Origin: Marinomonas ushuaiensis DSM 15871 | Lineage (GTDB): Bacteria; Pseudomonadota; Gammaproteobacteria; Pseudomonadales; Marinomonadaceae | Assembly: GCF_000521805.1 (NCBI RefSeq) | Contig: NZ_JAMB01000022.1 | Location: forward strand, 1-37,658 | Direction of reading: 5' to 3' | DNA length: 37,658 nt | Shown here: positions 1 through 10,900 of the stretch, piece after piece | Layout: the number at the start of each line of letters is the position of its first letter | Position numbering within the stretch: the stretch's first letter is position 1 | Made by a program: the position numbers and the translations under genes | The notes under the pieces: generated by a model | Told to the model about the DNA's origin: nothing | Seen by the model: only the letters and a program-made list of their open reading frames with translations | Databases searched by the model: none

Positions 1-71
1 TCCAACTATTGGGGGTCACTTCACAGATCGGTTTTTTTATGTCTTTTCAGTTTTCTATTTGATTCAGAAAC

Positions 72-1091
<1,020 letters not shown>

Positions 1092-1150
1092 CTAACGAAA
1101 ACTCGATGAAATTCTTAACTAAAAATATTAATTACTAACATAGGGGCTTT

Positions 1151-1903
1151 CTATGAGTTTTCAAGCGAACAGGCCAAGCATTTTGGATCTTGCGTTAAAC
1201 GCATTTCACGCCAATGACCTTCAAAACCATCAAATAACTTTAATGATCCATGTTTTACTTCGCCACATCCGCTGACTATTTTCAATGCCTCTAATGCTTG
1301 AAAAACCCCTAACATGCCAACAACAGGCGCAACTATACCACTTTCATTACAGCTTAATTGTTGATCGGATAAGGAAGGATACAGGCATTCGTAACAAGGA
1401 TTTAACTCTTCATGATATAAAAAACTCACTAATTGCCCTTCCCAACGAATCGCAGCAGCACTGACTAATGGCTTTTTATGTGTCAAACAGGCTCGATTAA
1501 TACTTTGCCTCGCGGTGAAATTATCGGTGCAATCCAATACCAGATCAGCGTTTTCTACTTCGTCTAATAAAATCTGACCGGATAATTTTTGAGAAACAGT
1601 ACGCACGTTAACCGCAGGGTTTTTCTTAGCAATTTGTTCCGCCGCTGCAACCACCTTGTCTTGCCCTATCTGACTTTCATCGTAAAGTACTTGGCGAGGT
1701 AGATTACTATTTTCTAATTGATCACCATCCGCGAGCACCAATGACCCAACACCAGATGTGGCTAAATACGTTGCCGCAATGTTTCCAAGCCCGCCCAAAC
1801 CAATAACCAATACCGTCGCTTGGGAAAGCATTATCTGCCCTTGGACATCAAAATTAGGCAGCAATAGCTGTCGACTGTAGCGATCTAACTGTGATTCGTT
1901 CAT
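1151..1903 (-). CDS. moeB: MoeB/ThiF-family sulfur-carrier adenylyltransferase
   Basis: An E1-like enzyme that adenylates the C-terminal Gly-Gly of a sulfur carrier (MoaD for molybdopterin, or ThiS for thiamine). It has 250 residues. The nucleotide-binding GLGGLG follows a VLVIG strand near residue 35. It also has the LVLDCTDNF segment, the CYEC and CLAC pairs that bind structural zinc, and the SCNESGIVAPVVG segment. ATG at 1903 is preferred to a GTG two codons upstream because AAGGTG sits at suitable spacing. It is divergent from gsk. MoeB and ThiF are hard to separate by sequence and no moaD, moaE or thiS lies nearby, so the symbol is the commoner assignment, not proof. Confidence 0.8.
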   Translation of the reverse strand: MNESQLDRYSRQLLLPNFDVQGQIMLSQATVLVIGLGGLGNIAATYLATSGVGSLVLADGDQLENSNLPRQVLYDESQIGQDKVVAAAEQIAKKNPAVNVRTVSQKLSGQILLDEVENADLVLDCTDNFTARQSINRACLTHKKPLVSAAAIRWEGQLVSFLYHEELNPCYECLYPSLSDQQLSCNESGIVAPVVGMLGVFQALEALKIVSGCGEVKHGSLKLFDGFEGHWREMRLTQDPKCLACSLENS

Positions 1904-1990
1904 TTTCACCTTACTTTATTTGGGTTCGTTCTGCCCGATCAGACAATTGTTTGATAAACTCATCTTATTATCATTTCAACGAGCACCAAC

Positions 1991-3289
1991 ATGAAATTCC
2001 CTGGCCAGCGAAAAATCAAACATTACTTTCCAGTATCTCAACCAAAACCTGTTTTACCAACATCCGAAGTTCAGCCAGACAAAGATACTTATATCGTTGG
2101 ATTAGATGAAACCATCGTAGATGTGGTCGCCAATGTTTCAGATGAGTTTTTAAATACGTTCAATATTAAAAAAGGGCTTTCTAATCTCGTCGATGCCGAT
2201 ACCGCATCTGCTATTTACAAAGAGCTCACAGCCCAAGGCTGCATTTCAGATCATTTTGCCGGCGGTACAATTGGCAACACCATTCATAACTATTCTGTAT
2301 TAGCTGACGACAAGTCCGTCTTGCTAGGCGTCATGTCAGCCAATATCACGTTAGGCTCTCCAGCTTATCATTATATTTGCCACACGAGCAGCAAAGTCGA
2401 TATGAATCATCTACAAGGTGTGCCAGGTGATATAGGCCGTGGTATTACCCTAATCACATCTGATGGTGAAAGAACCTTCGCCATCGCACCAGGTGATATG
2501 GATGAACTCAACACAGACCATATTCCAGAAAATATCATTGCTGGAGCCGCAGCATTGGTCACTTGTGCTTATCCATTACGCCACCAAGGCAAGCCGATTA
2601 AATCCGCCATGATAGAAGCGCTTAAATACGCTCATAAACACCATGTTCCAACAGTACTTACTTTAGGCACTAAGCATTTAGTAGAGGAACACAAAGAAGA
2701 ACTGCTTAAGCTGATAAAAAGCTATGTCAGCGTACTAGCAATGAACGAATTAGAAGCCGAGGCATTAACGGGATTATCCGATCCACTGCAAGCCGCCAAC
2801 GCGATTCTCAATCATGTTGATATTGTTTTATTAACCGTTGGTCCCGACGGTATGTATTTATGCGGTCACACGGATGATGAACAGAAACGCGAAACAACTA
2901 ATCCAATTAAATCCGGCGGTTTAGCCGATTTCAATCGCTGGGAATTTAGTCGTCCTATGATCCGTGAAGCCTGTAGCAAACCGATTAAAGTCTTTTCGCA
3001 CATTGACCCATATATGGGCGGGCCAGAAAAAATTCGAAATACTAACGGTGCTGGTGATGGCGCTTTATCAGCACTATTACATGATATTTCAGCGAATCAT
3101 TTTCATAAAGAAACGATCCCAAATTCAAGCAAGCACTCAGCACCTTTCTTGGCTTACTCTTCTTTTGCACAGATTTGTAAATATTCAAATCGTGTTAGCT
3201 ACGAAATTCTTGCTCAAAATGCATCCCGTTTGTCACGTGGCTTACCAGAACGAGAAGACAGCTTAGAAGAGGCTTACTGGGAAAGATAG
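1991..3289 (+). CDS. gsk: Inosine-guanosine kinase
   Basis: A PfkB/ribokinase-family kinase that phosphorylates guanosine and inosine to GMP and IMP in purine salvage. At 432 residues it matches the enterobacterial Gsk length (about 434) and is collinear from the N-terminal MKFPG-RK-KHYFP segment to the C-terminal GLPEREDSLEE. The substrate-side FAGGTIGNT motif is near residue 90. The PfkB signature NTNGAGDGA lies around 351-358, with D356 as the likely catalytic base. It is a single-gene unit facing away from the moeB-like gene and is closed by a perfect palindromic terminator about 50 bases downstream. Confidence 0.94.
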   Translation: MKFPGQRKIKHYFPVSQPKPVLPTSEVQPDKDTYIVGLDETIVDVVANVSDEFLNTFNIKKGLSNLVDADTASAIYKELTAQGCISDHFAGGTIGNTIHNYSVLADDKSVLLGVMSANITLGSPAYHYICHTSSKVDMNHLQGVPGDIGRGITLITSDGERTFAIAPGDMDELNTDHIPENIIAGAAALVTCAYPLRHQGKPIKSAMIEALKYAHKHHVPTVLTLGTKHLVEEHKEELLKLIKSYVSVLAMNELEAEALTGLSDPLQAANAILNHVDIVLLTVGPDGMYLCGHTDDEQKRETTNPIKSGGLADFNRWEFSRPMIREACSKPIKVFSHIDPYMGGPEKIRNTNGAGDGALSALLHDISANHFHKETIPNSSKHSAPFLAYSSFAQICKYSNRVSYEILAQNASRLSRGLPEREDSLEEAYWER

Positions 3290-3340
3290 AATCGGTTTCT
3301 CTTTAAAAAATACTAGATATGAAAAAAGCATCAGACATAA

Positions 3341-3366
3341 AAAAACCATGCAATTGCATGGTTTTT
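3341..3366. terminator. Bidirectional Rho-independent terminator between gsk and cheW
   Basis: A perfect 26-bp palindrome with centre CATGCAATTGCATG, flanked by A5 on the left and T5 on the right. It lies between two convergent genes, so it can end transcription from both sides. Confidence 0.85.
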
Positions 3367-3417
3367 ATCGCTAACAATATTTCTACAAGAATAACCCCTT
3401 TATAAAAATCTGTTTAC

Positions 3418-3927
3418 TTAATTCATTGCTTCAATGCCAAGCGTTTCATTACGCTCAAACATTCTGTCCAATTGTAACAAGATAACTAATTCTTCTTCTT
3501 TTTGGTAAACACCTTGAATGAACTTTAAGGCCGCGTCGTTACCAACACTAGGGCTCTGTTCAATTTCATTTTGGTACAAGTAGAAAACTTCTTGCACTGC
3601 ATCAACCAAAAGACCAACTTGCTCATCATCATGCTCGATAATGATAATTCGCGTATCGTCAGAAATAGTACACTCAGGCAAACCAAAGCGGATCCGAGTA
3701 TCTACAACAGTCACAACGTTACCACGTAGATTTACAATGCCATATACATAATCTGGCGCACCCGGAACAGGAGCAATTTCGCTATAACGTAGTACTTCTT
3801 TAATCTGCATGACGTTAATGCCATAAGTTTCGTCAATCAGTTTAAACGTAAGGTACTGTAACAATTCACCTTTATTACTTACAGCTAAGGCTTGTCCATT
3901 TTCTTTAACAGGCACTACTTCAGACAT
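3418..3927 (-). CDS. cheW: Stand-alone CheW chemotaxis coupling protein
   Basis: A cytoplasmic scaffold that links chemoreceptors to the CheA kinase. It has 169 residues, all of it one CheW-like SH3-type domain from about residue 20 to 160. It carries the typical YGINVMQIKEVLRY segment, the APDYVYGIVNLRGNVV core and a VGLLVDAVQEV segment. There is no cheA or receptor nearby, so it is an orphan that may serve a remote chemosensory array. A plausible sigma-70 promoter lies at 3962-3990. A long imperfect inverted repeat (3971-4022) overlaps that promoter. Confidence 0.92.
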   Translation of the reverse strand: MSEVVPVKENGQALAVSNKGELLQYLTFKLIDETYGINVMQIKEVLRYSEIAPVPGAPDYVYGIVNLRGNVVTVVDTRIRFGLPECTISDDTRIIIIEHDDEQVGLLVDAVQEVFYLYQNEIEQSPSVGNDAALKFIQGVYQKEEELVILLQLDRMFERNETLGIEAMN

Positions 3928-3961
3928 GGCTCACATCCATATTTCAAATTTGATTCGACTC

Positions 3962-3990
3962 AATGTAAAACTCATCACAAAGTTTGTCCA
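3962..3990 (-). promoter_or_regulatory. Candidate sigma-70 promoter of cheW
   Basis: On the minus strand, a -35 TGGACA is followed by 17 bases and a -10 TACATT, about 35 bases before the cheW start codon. The -35 matches the consensus in five of six positions, the -10 in four of six. One arm of an inverted repeat (3971-3982) falls in the spacer. Confidence 0.4.
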
Positions 3991-4022
3991 GTTTAAATAA
4001 CTTTATGATGAGATTATGAGCG
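3971..4022. repeat. Imperfect 12-bp inverted repeat upstream of cheW
   Basis: CTCATCACAAAG (3971-3982) and CTTTATGATGAG (4011-4022) are inverted copies with one mismatch and a 28-base spacer. There is no T run, so it does not look like a standard terminator. The arms are about four helical turns apart, and the proximal one lies between the proposed -35 and -10 of cheW. Confidence 0.5.
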
Positions 4023-4036
4023 CGATTAAATAACCA

Positions 4037-4885
4037 TTAATTGTCTTGTTGAATCCCAACAATTGTCCAGTTTCCATTTGCGCTAGAAAGATTTTTCTCT
4101 AAATGCCAAAGTTCATTAGTATCTGACGTCTCGTCACCTTCTTTAATCCAACCAGAGAATTGCAATGAAATAGACGCTGTAGAAGCCGTTAATTCACCAC
4201 GTACAATCTCAGCCATCAAAGAAACCACTTCTGTACGAGGTTTGTCATCACCGTAAGAAGCACGCTCAGCAACAAGAAGGTTGTAAAGCTCAGGGGTAAC
4301 ATAGTCTAAGATTTCATCGAAGTTATTATCATCCCATGCTTTTTGCAGTGTGATGTAATGATCTTTCGCTTCAGTAACAAAGTTTTGTTCGTTAAACCCT
4401 GGTGGCAGTTGAATTTCTGGCTGCCCACCAAAACCACTTAGACCACCCATTGGAGAAGGCTGAGAATTACCACCCATTTGACCAGGCATCTCGCGGAACA
4501 TACCGTTACCAGCAGCCTGTTCAGCAGCACGACGTTTAGGCGCGATGAAAAATTTGTAAACCAAGAAGCCAATCAAAGCGAACAACAAGATATCGCCAAA
4601 AGAAATGCCTTCAAAAGCGCCACTGCCTAGCAAAGTCGCAAACAAACCGCCAACCAATAATCCACCTAATAAACCGCCACCTAGGCCACCCATGAATCCA
4701 GATTTCTTAGTGGTAGATGCGGCTCCAGTGGTGGCTGCTGATGAGGTTTTAGATTTAGAGATAGAAAAACTTTTCCCAAAGCTTTTACCACCACCAAATT
4801 TTTTCGCCTGCACATCAGCACTGTAACCACCAGCACCAATTGCTAAAACAAACGCCATCAACATGGCAAATACGGTTGTTCTCAC
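4037..4885 (-). CDS. Secreted/membrane Tim44-domain protein
   Basis: A 282-residue protein of the Tim44-like family that is widespread in gammaproteobacteria but of unclear role. It has an N-terminal signal peptide (likely cleavage after VQA, about residue 27). A Ser/Thr/Lys-rich stretch follows, then a glycine-rich segment (about 63-90), then a hydrophobic helix (about 97-114, GDILLFALIGFLVYKFF). A cytoplasmic or periplasmic Tim44-like domain covers about 160-282. The start codon is GTG, with AAAGGAGAG at good spacing. It follows trpS by only 16 bases, so the two are probably co-transcribed. Cargo binding or membrane-associated chaperoning is suggested by the fold only. Confidence 0.8.
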   Translation of the reverse strand: MRTTVFAMLMAFVLAIGAGGYSADVQAKKFGGGKSFGKSFSISKSKTSSAATTGAASTTKKSGFMGGLGGGLLGGLLVGGLFATLLGSGAFEGISFGDILLFALIGFLVYKFFIAPKRRAAEQAAGNGMFREMPGQMGGNSQPSPMGGLSGFGGQPEIQLPPGFNEQNFVTEAKDHYITLQKAWDDNNFDEILDYVTPELYNLLVAERASYGDDKPRTEVVSLMAEIVRGELTASTASISLQFSGWIKEGDETSDTNELWHLEKNLSSANGNWTIVGIQQDN

Positions 4886-4901
4886 AAAAACTCTCCTTTT
4901 A

Positions 4902-5909
4902 TTATTTGAAATTTACTAGGCCTACGGCGTTGCGTAGGTCTGAAATCATTTTACGGGCACGAGCTCTCGCTTTTTCTGCACCGGCTTGTAATACATCCTC
5001 CACATGAGAAGGATTTGCTATTAGCTCAAGATACTTTTCACGCGGCTCACTAAGTTGACCGTTTACTAAAGCAAAAAGTTCCTTCTTGGCTTCGCCCCAA
5101 CCAATACCGTCCACAAATTTCTGACGCATTTCTGCAGTTTGTTCAGGTGTGGAAAAGGATTTATAAATATCAAACACAACAGAGTCATCTGGATCTTTCG
5201 CTTCACCAGGCTCTAATAAATTCGTTTTAATCTTATTAATACCTTTTTGCAATTTCTTTTCCGTATCAAATAACGGAATAGTATTGTTGTAGCTCTTGCT
5301 CATCTTGCGGCCATCTAAGCCTTTCAAAATAGAACCTTCTTCACCAACCACAGCTTCTGGTAAGACGAAATGCTCACCAAACAAATGATTAAAACGGCCC
5401 GCAATGTCACGCGCCATCTCAATATGCTGAATTTGATCACGACCAACAGGCACTTTATGTGCATTAAATGCCAAAATATCCGCCGCCATTAAAACGGGGT
5501 AACAAAACAACCCCATCGTAATACCAAAATCAGGGTCTTGATCGTTGGCAAGATTTTCATCCACCGCACCTTTATAAGCATGCGCACGGTTCATCAAACC
5601 TTTGGCTGTCACACAAGTTAGCAGCCAATTCAGTTCAGCAATTTCAGGGATGTCAGACTGACGATAAAACGTTGCTTTATCAGTATCTAATCCACAAGCT
5701 AGCCAAGTCGCTGCAATTTCTAGTCGAGACTGCTTAACACGCTCTGGATCTTGGCATTTGATCAAGGCATGGTAATCCGCTAAGAAGAAGTAAGACTCTG
5801 TATTGTCTTGACGACTTGCTTCTATCGCAGGACGAATGGCACCAACATAGTTTCCTAAATGAGGTGTACCTGTGGTTGTTACTCCAGTTAAAACAATTTC
5901 TTTGGTCAT
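4902..5909 (-). CDS. trpS: Tryptophanyl-tRNA synthetase
   Basis: A class Ic aminoacyl-tRNA synthetase that charges tRNA-Trp. The 335-residue length is normal. The HIGH-type signature appears as TPHLGN (HLGN at 17-20) and the KMSKS loop as GRKMSKS near residue 200. The segment between them holds the usual tryptophan-pocket and dimerisation helices. ATG start. The Tim44-domain gene follows after 16 bases. Upstream, 155 bases separate it from recD, enough for its own promoter, though no convincing -35/-10 pair was seen. Confidence 0.96.
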   Translation of the reverse strand: MTKEIVLTGVTTTGTPHLGNYVGAIRPAIEASRQDNTESYFFLADYHALIKCQDPERVKQSRLEIAATWLACGLDTDKATFYRQSDIPEIAELNWLLTCVTAKGLMNRAHAYKGAVDENLANDQDPDFGITMGLFCYPVLMAADILAFNAHKVPVGRDQIQHIEMARDIAGRFNHLFGEHFVLPEAVVGEEGSILKGLDGRKMSKSYNNTIPLFDTEKKLQKGINKIKTNLLEPGEAKDPDDSVVFDIYKSFSTPEQTAEMRQKFVDGIGWGEAKKELFALVNGQLSEPREKYLELIANPSHVEDVLQAGAEKARARARKMISDLRNAVGLVNFK

Positions 5910-6064
5910 TATGACTACTCTTTTCTACCTAGTATGTGGTCTAAATTTTGGCTTACACTATCACAAAAAAACCATTGCAAGAATCACACAAGATGATTAT
6001 TTAATTTCATGTTTTATAGAGTTTTTCTCGATCTATTCTAACAATGGAGGCAAAAGCTTCAATA

Positions 6065-7993
6065 TCAAGCATGAGGCACTGACCAAAGCTCATCGACGAG
6101 TCCTGAATAACGCAGAATTTGTATACTTGCCGCTATGCGAATCAAACTACTAGGTCCCCATAAGGTGAAGTCTTTTTTCGCTCTTGTAATACCGGTATAA
6201 AGCAGTTCACGAGTTAACACCGGTGATGGTGTCATTGGCAGTAACAAGGCTACGCGTTCGAATTCTGAGCCTTGGGATTTGTGCACTGTCATGGCGAATA
6301 CGGCTTCAAATTCACTCAGTCGACTTGGAAGTAAGCCTGTGAAGGTGCCATCTGATTGGATAAACCACACTCTTAATCGCTGAAACTCATCCAGCATACA
6401 CAAACCAATATCGCCATTAAATAGGCCTAGTGCGGCATCGTTTCTGGTTAATATGACGGCTTTTCCGGGATACCAAACATGAGGATCTTTTACTCGCCCT
6501 CGTTGGTAAAAATACTGCTCAAGTTGGGCGTTAATTTTTTCCACACCGAACTCACCTTGGCGCACGGCGGTGAGTATTTGATAACGAGAAAACACTCGAT
6601 ACAACTCAGTAATGTCGCCACCCAAACTTACGGCATCCCAATATTCATCATAACCTTTCGCTAGAGTTGCAATGTCTGCTTTCGTTTGCCCTTCTTCTGG
6701 AATCTGCCAATGCACATCCTCTTTATCAGATTCAAGATATCGTAAGACACCTTTTGCATCGCCTGCATTCATCGCGGTGGCTAGCTGTCCAATGCCACTG
6801 TCGGCGTCGAAACGATAGCTAGTGCGAAGCAACGTCAGCGCCTGACTGATTGGCGGCGCAAACTCATTACCAAATGGCGTTAGGTTTTCGCCTGTGATTC
6901 TTGCCAAGCGTTCTGCCCATTTTGGTTGAAAATACACATCTTCAATACCGAAGGATAAATCCCCTAATACACTGCCCGCTTCTACAGACGCCAACTGATC
7001 TTTATCACCTAATAAAATCAAACGAGCATGAGGTGGCAAAGCATCAATGAGTTTCGCCATCATCGGCAAATCGACCATGGAGACTTCATCCACCAGCAAG
7101 ACATCAAGATGCAATGGATTTTCTTTATTATGTTTAAAGCGACTGCGACCAAAATCACTGCCTAATAAGCGATGCAAGGTGCTGGCTTGTTCTGGAATCA
7201 CGCTTTTGATTTCATCGCTCAAAGGCAAATCTGCTTTGGCTTTGGAAATGGATTCTGTTAAACGCGCAGCGGCTTTCCCTGTAGGCGCTGCCAATTCGAT
7301 GCGCAATACTTGACCCTGTTGCGCGGCTTGAGCAACCAATAAGGCTAAAAGCTTAGTAACAGTAGTCGTTTTCCCTGTTCCTGGACCACCGCTAATCACA
7401 GAAAAAGGCAAGCTTGCTGAATTAGCCACAGCGACTTTTTGCCAATCAACATCATCATTTGAGTCAGGAAAAAGCTGTGCAATTAAGTTCGCATCCACAT
7501 CAAAAGGGGCCACATCAAACTGCCCTTTTAAGTAGTTCAAAACCTGCTGCTCATATTGATAATAACGATACAAATACAAACGTGTTCCAGACAACACCAT
7601 TGGTTGTTCTGTAAGGCTTTCCGCCAAAGTAACTAACGCGCTTTTAGCCAAGGCATCACACCATTGATTAACACTCGTCACTCCGCTCGAACTCAATAGA
7701 TTACGAAACGCTTCTAATTCCACCCCTTCTGGTGGTGTTTGCCAAATGGTCGCTAAATCAATACAAATATGACCAGCACCAAGATAAGCACTGCACAAGG
7801 CACCTGCCATCAACACAGAGTCCGCATCTTCATCAACATGCTTGGCGAGTTGTTCAATCCACTGACAATCAATCGCGCGAAATACACCTTTATCCTGCCA
7901 AACAGATAAATTCATTTCGTCATTTTTCAATACGGAATTGTCTACTGTTGATAAAGCATCACCTAATAAATCCAGCTGTTTAGAAAAGTCCAT
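6065..7993 (-). CDS. recD: RecBCD subunit RecD (exodeoxyribonuclease V alpha chain)
   Basis: The fast 5'-3' superfamily 1B helicase subunit of the RecBCD double-strand-break repair enzyme. Starting from ATG at 7993 gives 642 residues, close to the usual size. That start is chosen over one 36 codons upstream because MDFSKQ begins the RecD-like sequence, a GAGACGG precedes it, and it leaves only a 14-base overlap with the recB stop. Walker A GGPGTGKT is at 202-209. Walker B appears as LLVDEVSMVD. Motif V/VI elements are TVHKSQGSEF and LLYTGITRAKK near the C terminus. It is the last gene of recC-recB-recD and is translationally coupled to recB. Confidence 0.95.
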   Translation of the reverse strand: MDFSKQLDLLGDALSTVDNSVLKNDEMNLSVWQDKGVFRAIDCQWIEQLAKHVDEDADSVLMAGALCSAYLGAGHICIDLATIWQTPPEGVELEAFRNLLSSSGVTSVNQWCDALAKSALVTLAESLTEQPMVLSGTRLYLYRYYQYEQQVLNYLKGQFDVAPFDVDANLIAQLFPDSNDDVDWQKVAVANSASLPFSVISGGPGTGKTTTVTKLLALLVAQAAQQGQVLRIELAAPTGKAAARLTESISKAKADLPLSDEIKSVIPEQASTLHRLLGSDFGRSRFKHNKENPLHLDVLLVDEVSMVDLPMMAKLIDALPPHARLILLGDKDQLASVEAGSVLGDLSFGIEDVYFQPKWAERLARITGENLTPFGNEFAPPISQALTLLRTSYRFDADSGIGQLATAMNAGDAKGVLRYLESDKEDVHWQIPEEGQTKADIATLAKGYDEYWDAVSLGGDITELYRVFSRYQILTAVRQGEFGVEKINAQLEQYFYQRGRVKDPHVWYPGKAVILTRNDAALGLFNGDIGLCMLDEFQRLRVWFIQSDGTFTGLLPSRLSEFEAVFAMTVHKSQGSEFERVALLLPMTPSPVLTRELLYTGITRAKKDFTLWGPSSLIRIAASIQILRYSGLVDELWSVPHA

Positions 7994-10900
7994 ATTGCAC
8001 CGTCTCTTCGCTTTTGTTATTTCCATTTCTTTCAGAATTCTCGCTACTTTCTGCCTTTTTAGCGACCGCGGTATTTCCAGAGAACAAAGAGTCCAAGGCA
8101 TTCACATGCTCAAGTGTAAGACGAGTCTGAAACACGCCTGTTTGGTATTCAGGGCGCATACCTCGTAGGAATAAATACACCACACCACCAACGTGTTTTT
8201 CGTAGTCATAATTAGGCAAACGTTGCTTTAATAAACGATGCAATGCGAGAGTGTATAACTGATATTGTAAATCGTATCTGTGTTCAGCCATGGCATGAAC
8301 GAGCTTATCTTGTTCGTAATCCGAGAAATCATTACCCAAATAATTCGATTTGTAATCCAAGACGTAATAGCGTCCTTCCCATTCAAATAACAAATCGATA
8401 AAGCCTTTTAACATGCCTTTTAACGGTCGATCTTGAATCATTGGCGCAACGCGAGAAACAGCATCATGTTGACGGGAAATTCGATCAAGTTGTAACGCGT
8501 TCATACCATCAACCGGAATGAAAAATTCCAGTTCCTTGCGACAAGCGGACTGCGTTAATGCCCCAAGGCTCATACCATCCACCAACTCAGTACTGATAAT
8601 ATCGGGCAACCATTCACTCAAAACAGATTGCCATTCACCAAAATCATGACGTTCATAATAATCAGCCATTAATTTATGGTGACTGGTTTTGAGTAAGTCT
8701 TTAAAACTCGGTGTCGACGTCACCTCATGCAAGGCTTTACCTTCCAATGTATCGTGTAAAAATGTTCCCGGCTTTGCCCCTTTCGGAAAAGTGAAACGAT
8801 TACTTTGAGGTTCCAATAAAACGTCTGGCTCACCTACAAGCTCAGCCAAAGGATCAACAACACGCGTCATTTCATCCAAACCGGGCACACTTTCATCATG
8901 GTAGGCTTTGTCTTCTACAACCAAAGACGAATAACTACCAACCCACCAATCACGCTCAATTCGCCCCTTGAACTCACGAGCATCAGGATTAATCAATTCC
9001 GTTTGTGCCATTTTAAACCTTGGCAAATCCAATCGCTCCTCAGGTAAATCCTGCATCAACATTTGATGAGGTTGATAGCGCCCACATAGGCGCTCAAGGC
9101 TCGAGTACAAAGCACCGGCTTCTAATGGTTCGCCTTCAGCAATCAAAGCGCCAACGCCACTTAGATGAACATCCGAAATTGCATCGCGTGTTTTGTTGGA
9201 TTTTTTACCGACATCCATACAACCAATAAAACAGGCTTCTTTTGAGCGAGTTAGGGCCACGTACGCCAAGCGAACCTCAGCGGCGCACAACTCTTCCTTG
9301 TGTCGCTCAGACTCTTCTTCATCCGGATCAATCGCAATCCATAACTGCTGGTGATCATCGTGATAAAGCGCAGAACCGCTTTGATCTCGATATGGCGTTA
9401 AAGCAAAAGGCAGATAAACAATTGGATATTCCAATCCCTTACTTTTGTGAATAGTGACAATACGTACCAATTCAGCATCCGTTTCAAGACGAATTTTCTG
9501 TTCGTCACTGTTGCCATTTGGATTTTGAATCGCCAGCTTGAGATAACGTAAAACCCCTTCCTTGGAATCTAATTCAAGGGATTTTTGTTGTAGCTTTTCA
9601 GTCAAATGCAAGAAATCTGTTAAACGTCGTTCACCGCCAATATGACTCAGCATATTCGCTGCCAAAGACACGTCTTGCATAAACTCGCGCAACATAGGCA
9701 AAAGGCCCTGTTGGTCCCAGAGCTCAAGATAATGACGAAATGCTTGCACCCATTTTTCGTACACAACATCGTCATGGTTCAAAGTGTCTAGGTCTTCTAA
9801 CGACCATTCAACTAAGCTGGTTGCCAAGGCAGAACGCAATTTACTTTCCTGCCCATTGGACAAGATGGCCGTCAGCACAATTAATAATTCACGCGCTTCT
9901 ACCGTTTCAAACACCGAGCCTTTATCACTCAAATACACGCTGGCGATACCGCGCTGACGCAGTGCCGTTTTTAATGCATTCGCTTGACTGAAATTGGTTA
10001 CGAGCAAAGCAACGTCTTTGGGACGCACGCCTTTGCTATCAACAAGCGCTTGGCCTTGCTGGCCTTCCAGTAAAAGCCCATGCAAATGCGCCGCACAAGA
10101 TTCCGCCATGATGTTGCGATAATCTTTCGAGGAAACAGGCTCGTCGGTTTGTTGATACAGAAACTGCAGCGCCGCTTGTGTTTCGCCTTGCCGAGAAAAA
10201 CCGCCTAAAATACCGCGATCGTGAACTTCAACGAAAGGAATACCTTCCACTCGAAAGGGTTTTTCTTGAGTAGAAAAAAGCCCATTAACCGACTGAATCA
10301 TCGCTGCTGAAGAACGGTAGTTGGTTGCCAAAGAGTAAATACTATCGACTTGTTTTTTTGCCGCTAAATAGGTGTAAATATCGGCACCACGAAAAGCATA
10401 AATTGCCTGTTTAGGATCGCCAATCATGATCAAACCCAAGGTGTTTTGCTCGGGCTTTGCAGGCTCATACACATTAGAGAAAATACGATATTGCACCGCA
10501 TCGGTATCTTGAAATTCATCGATCAAGGCAATGGGATAGAGATGGCGAATTCGCTCTGCCAGCTTCCCAGCGTCATCTTGCGTTAATGCCACATCTAACG
10601 AGGTCAATAAATCCGTAAAAGTGAGTGATTGCGTACTGCGCTTCCAGCGTTTCATTCGCTCTTGGGTTTGTTGCCAAAGCTGGGTTAACAATACTGCTTT
10701 TAACCGCCCTGCTTCTGGGAAGTTTTCTCGTAAGGTTTGCACCAAATTAAAGAATTCATGAACAGGCAATTCGCCGCCTTTGCTCAATCGGCTCGCGTGT
10801 TCATTGGTGTCAAACTTTTCAAGACTCTTATCCAATTCAAAACGGGAAGATTGCGCCCATTGCGTCATGGTTTGAATGTCTTTCGAGGGGTCTTTGCGCC

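Noticed and set aside
5872..6153. A 93-codon plus-strand frame between trpS and recD
   Set aside because: It overlaps the start of trpS and the end of recD on the opposite strand, has no ribosome site and no family resemblance.
7994..8101. A longer RecD starting inside recB
   Set aside because: The added 36 residues are a frame shadow of the recB tail; MDFSKQ with an upstream GAGACGG is the better start.
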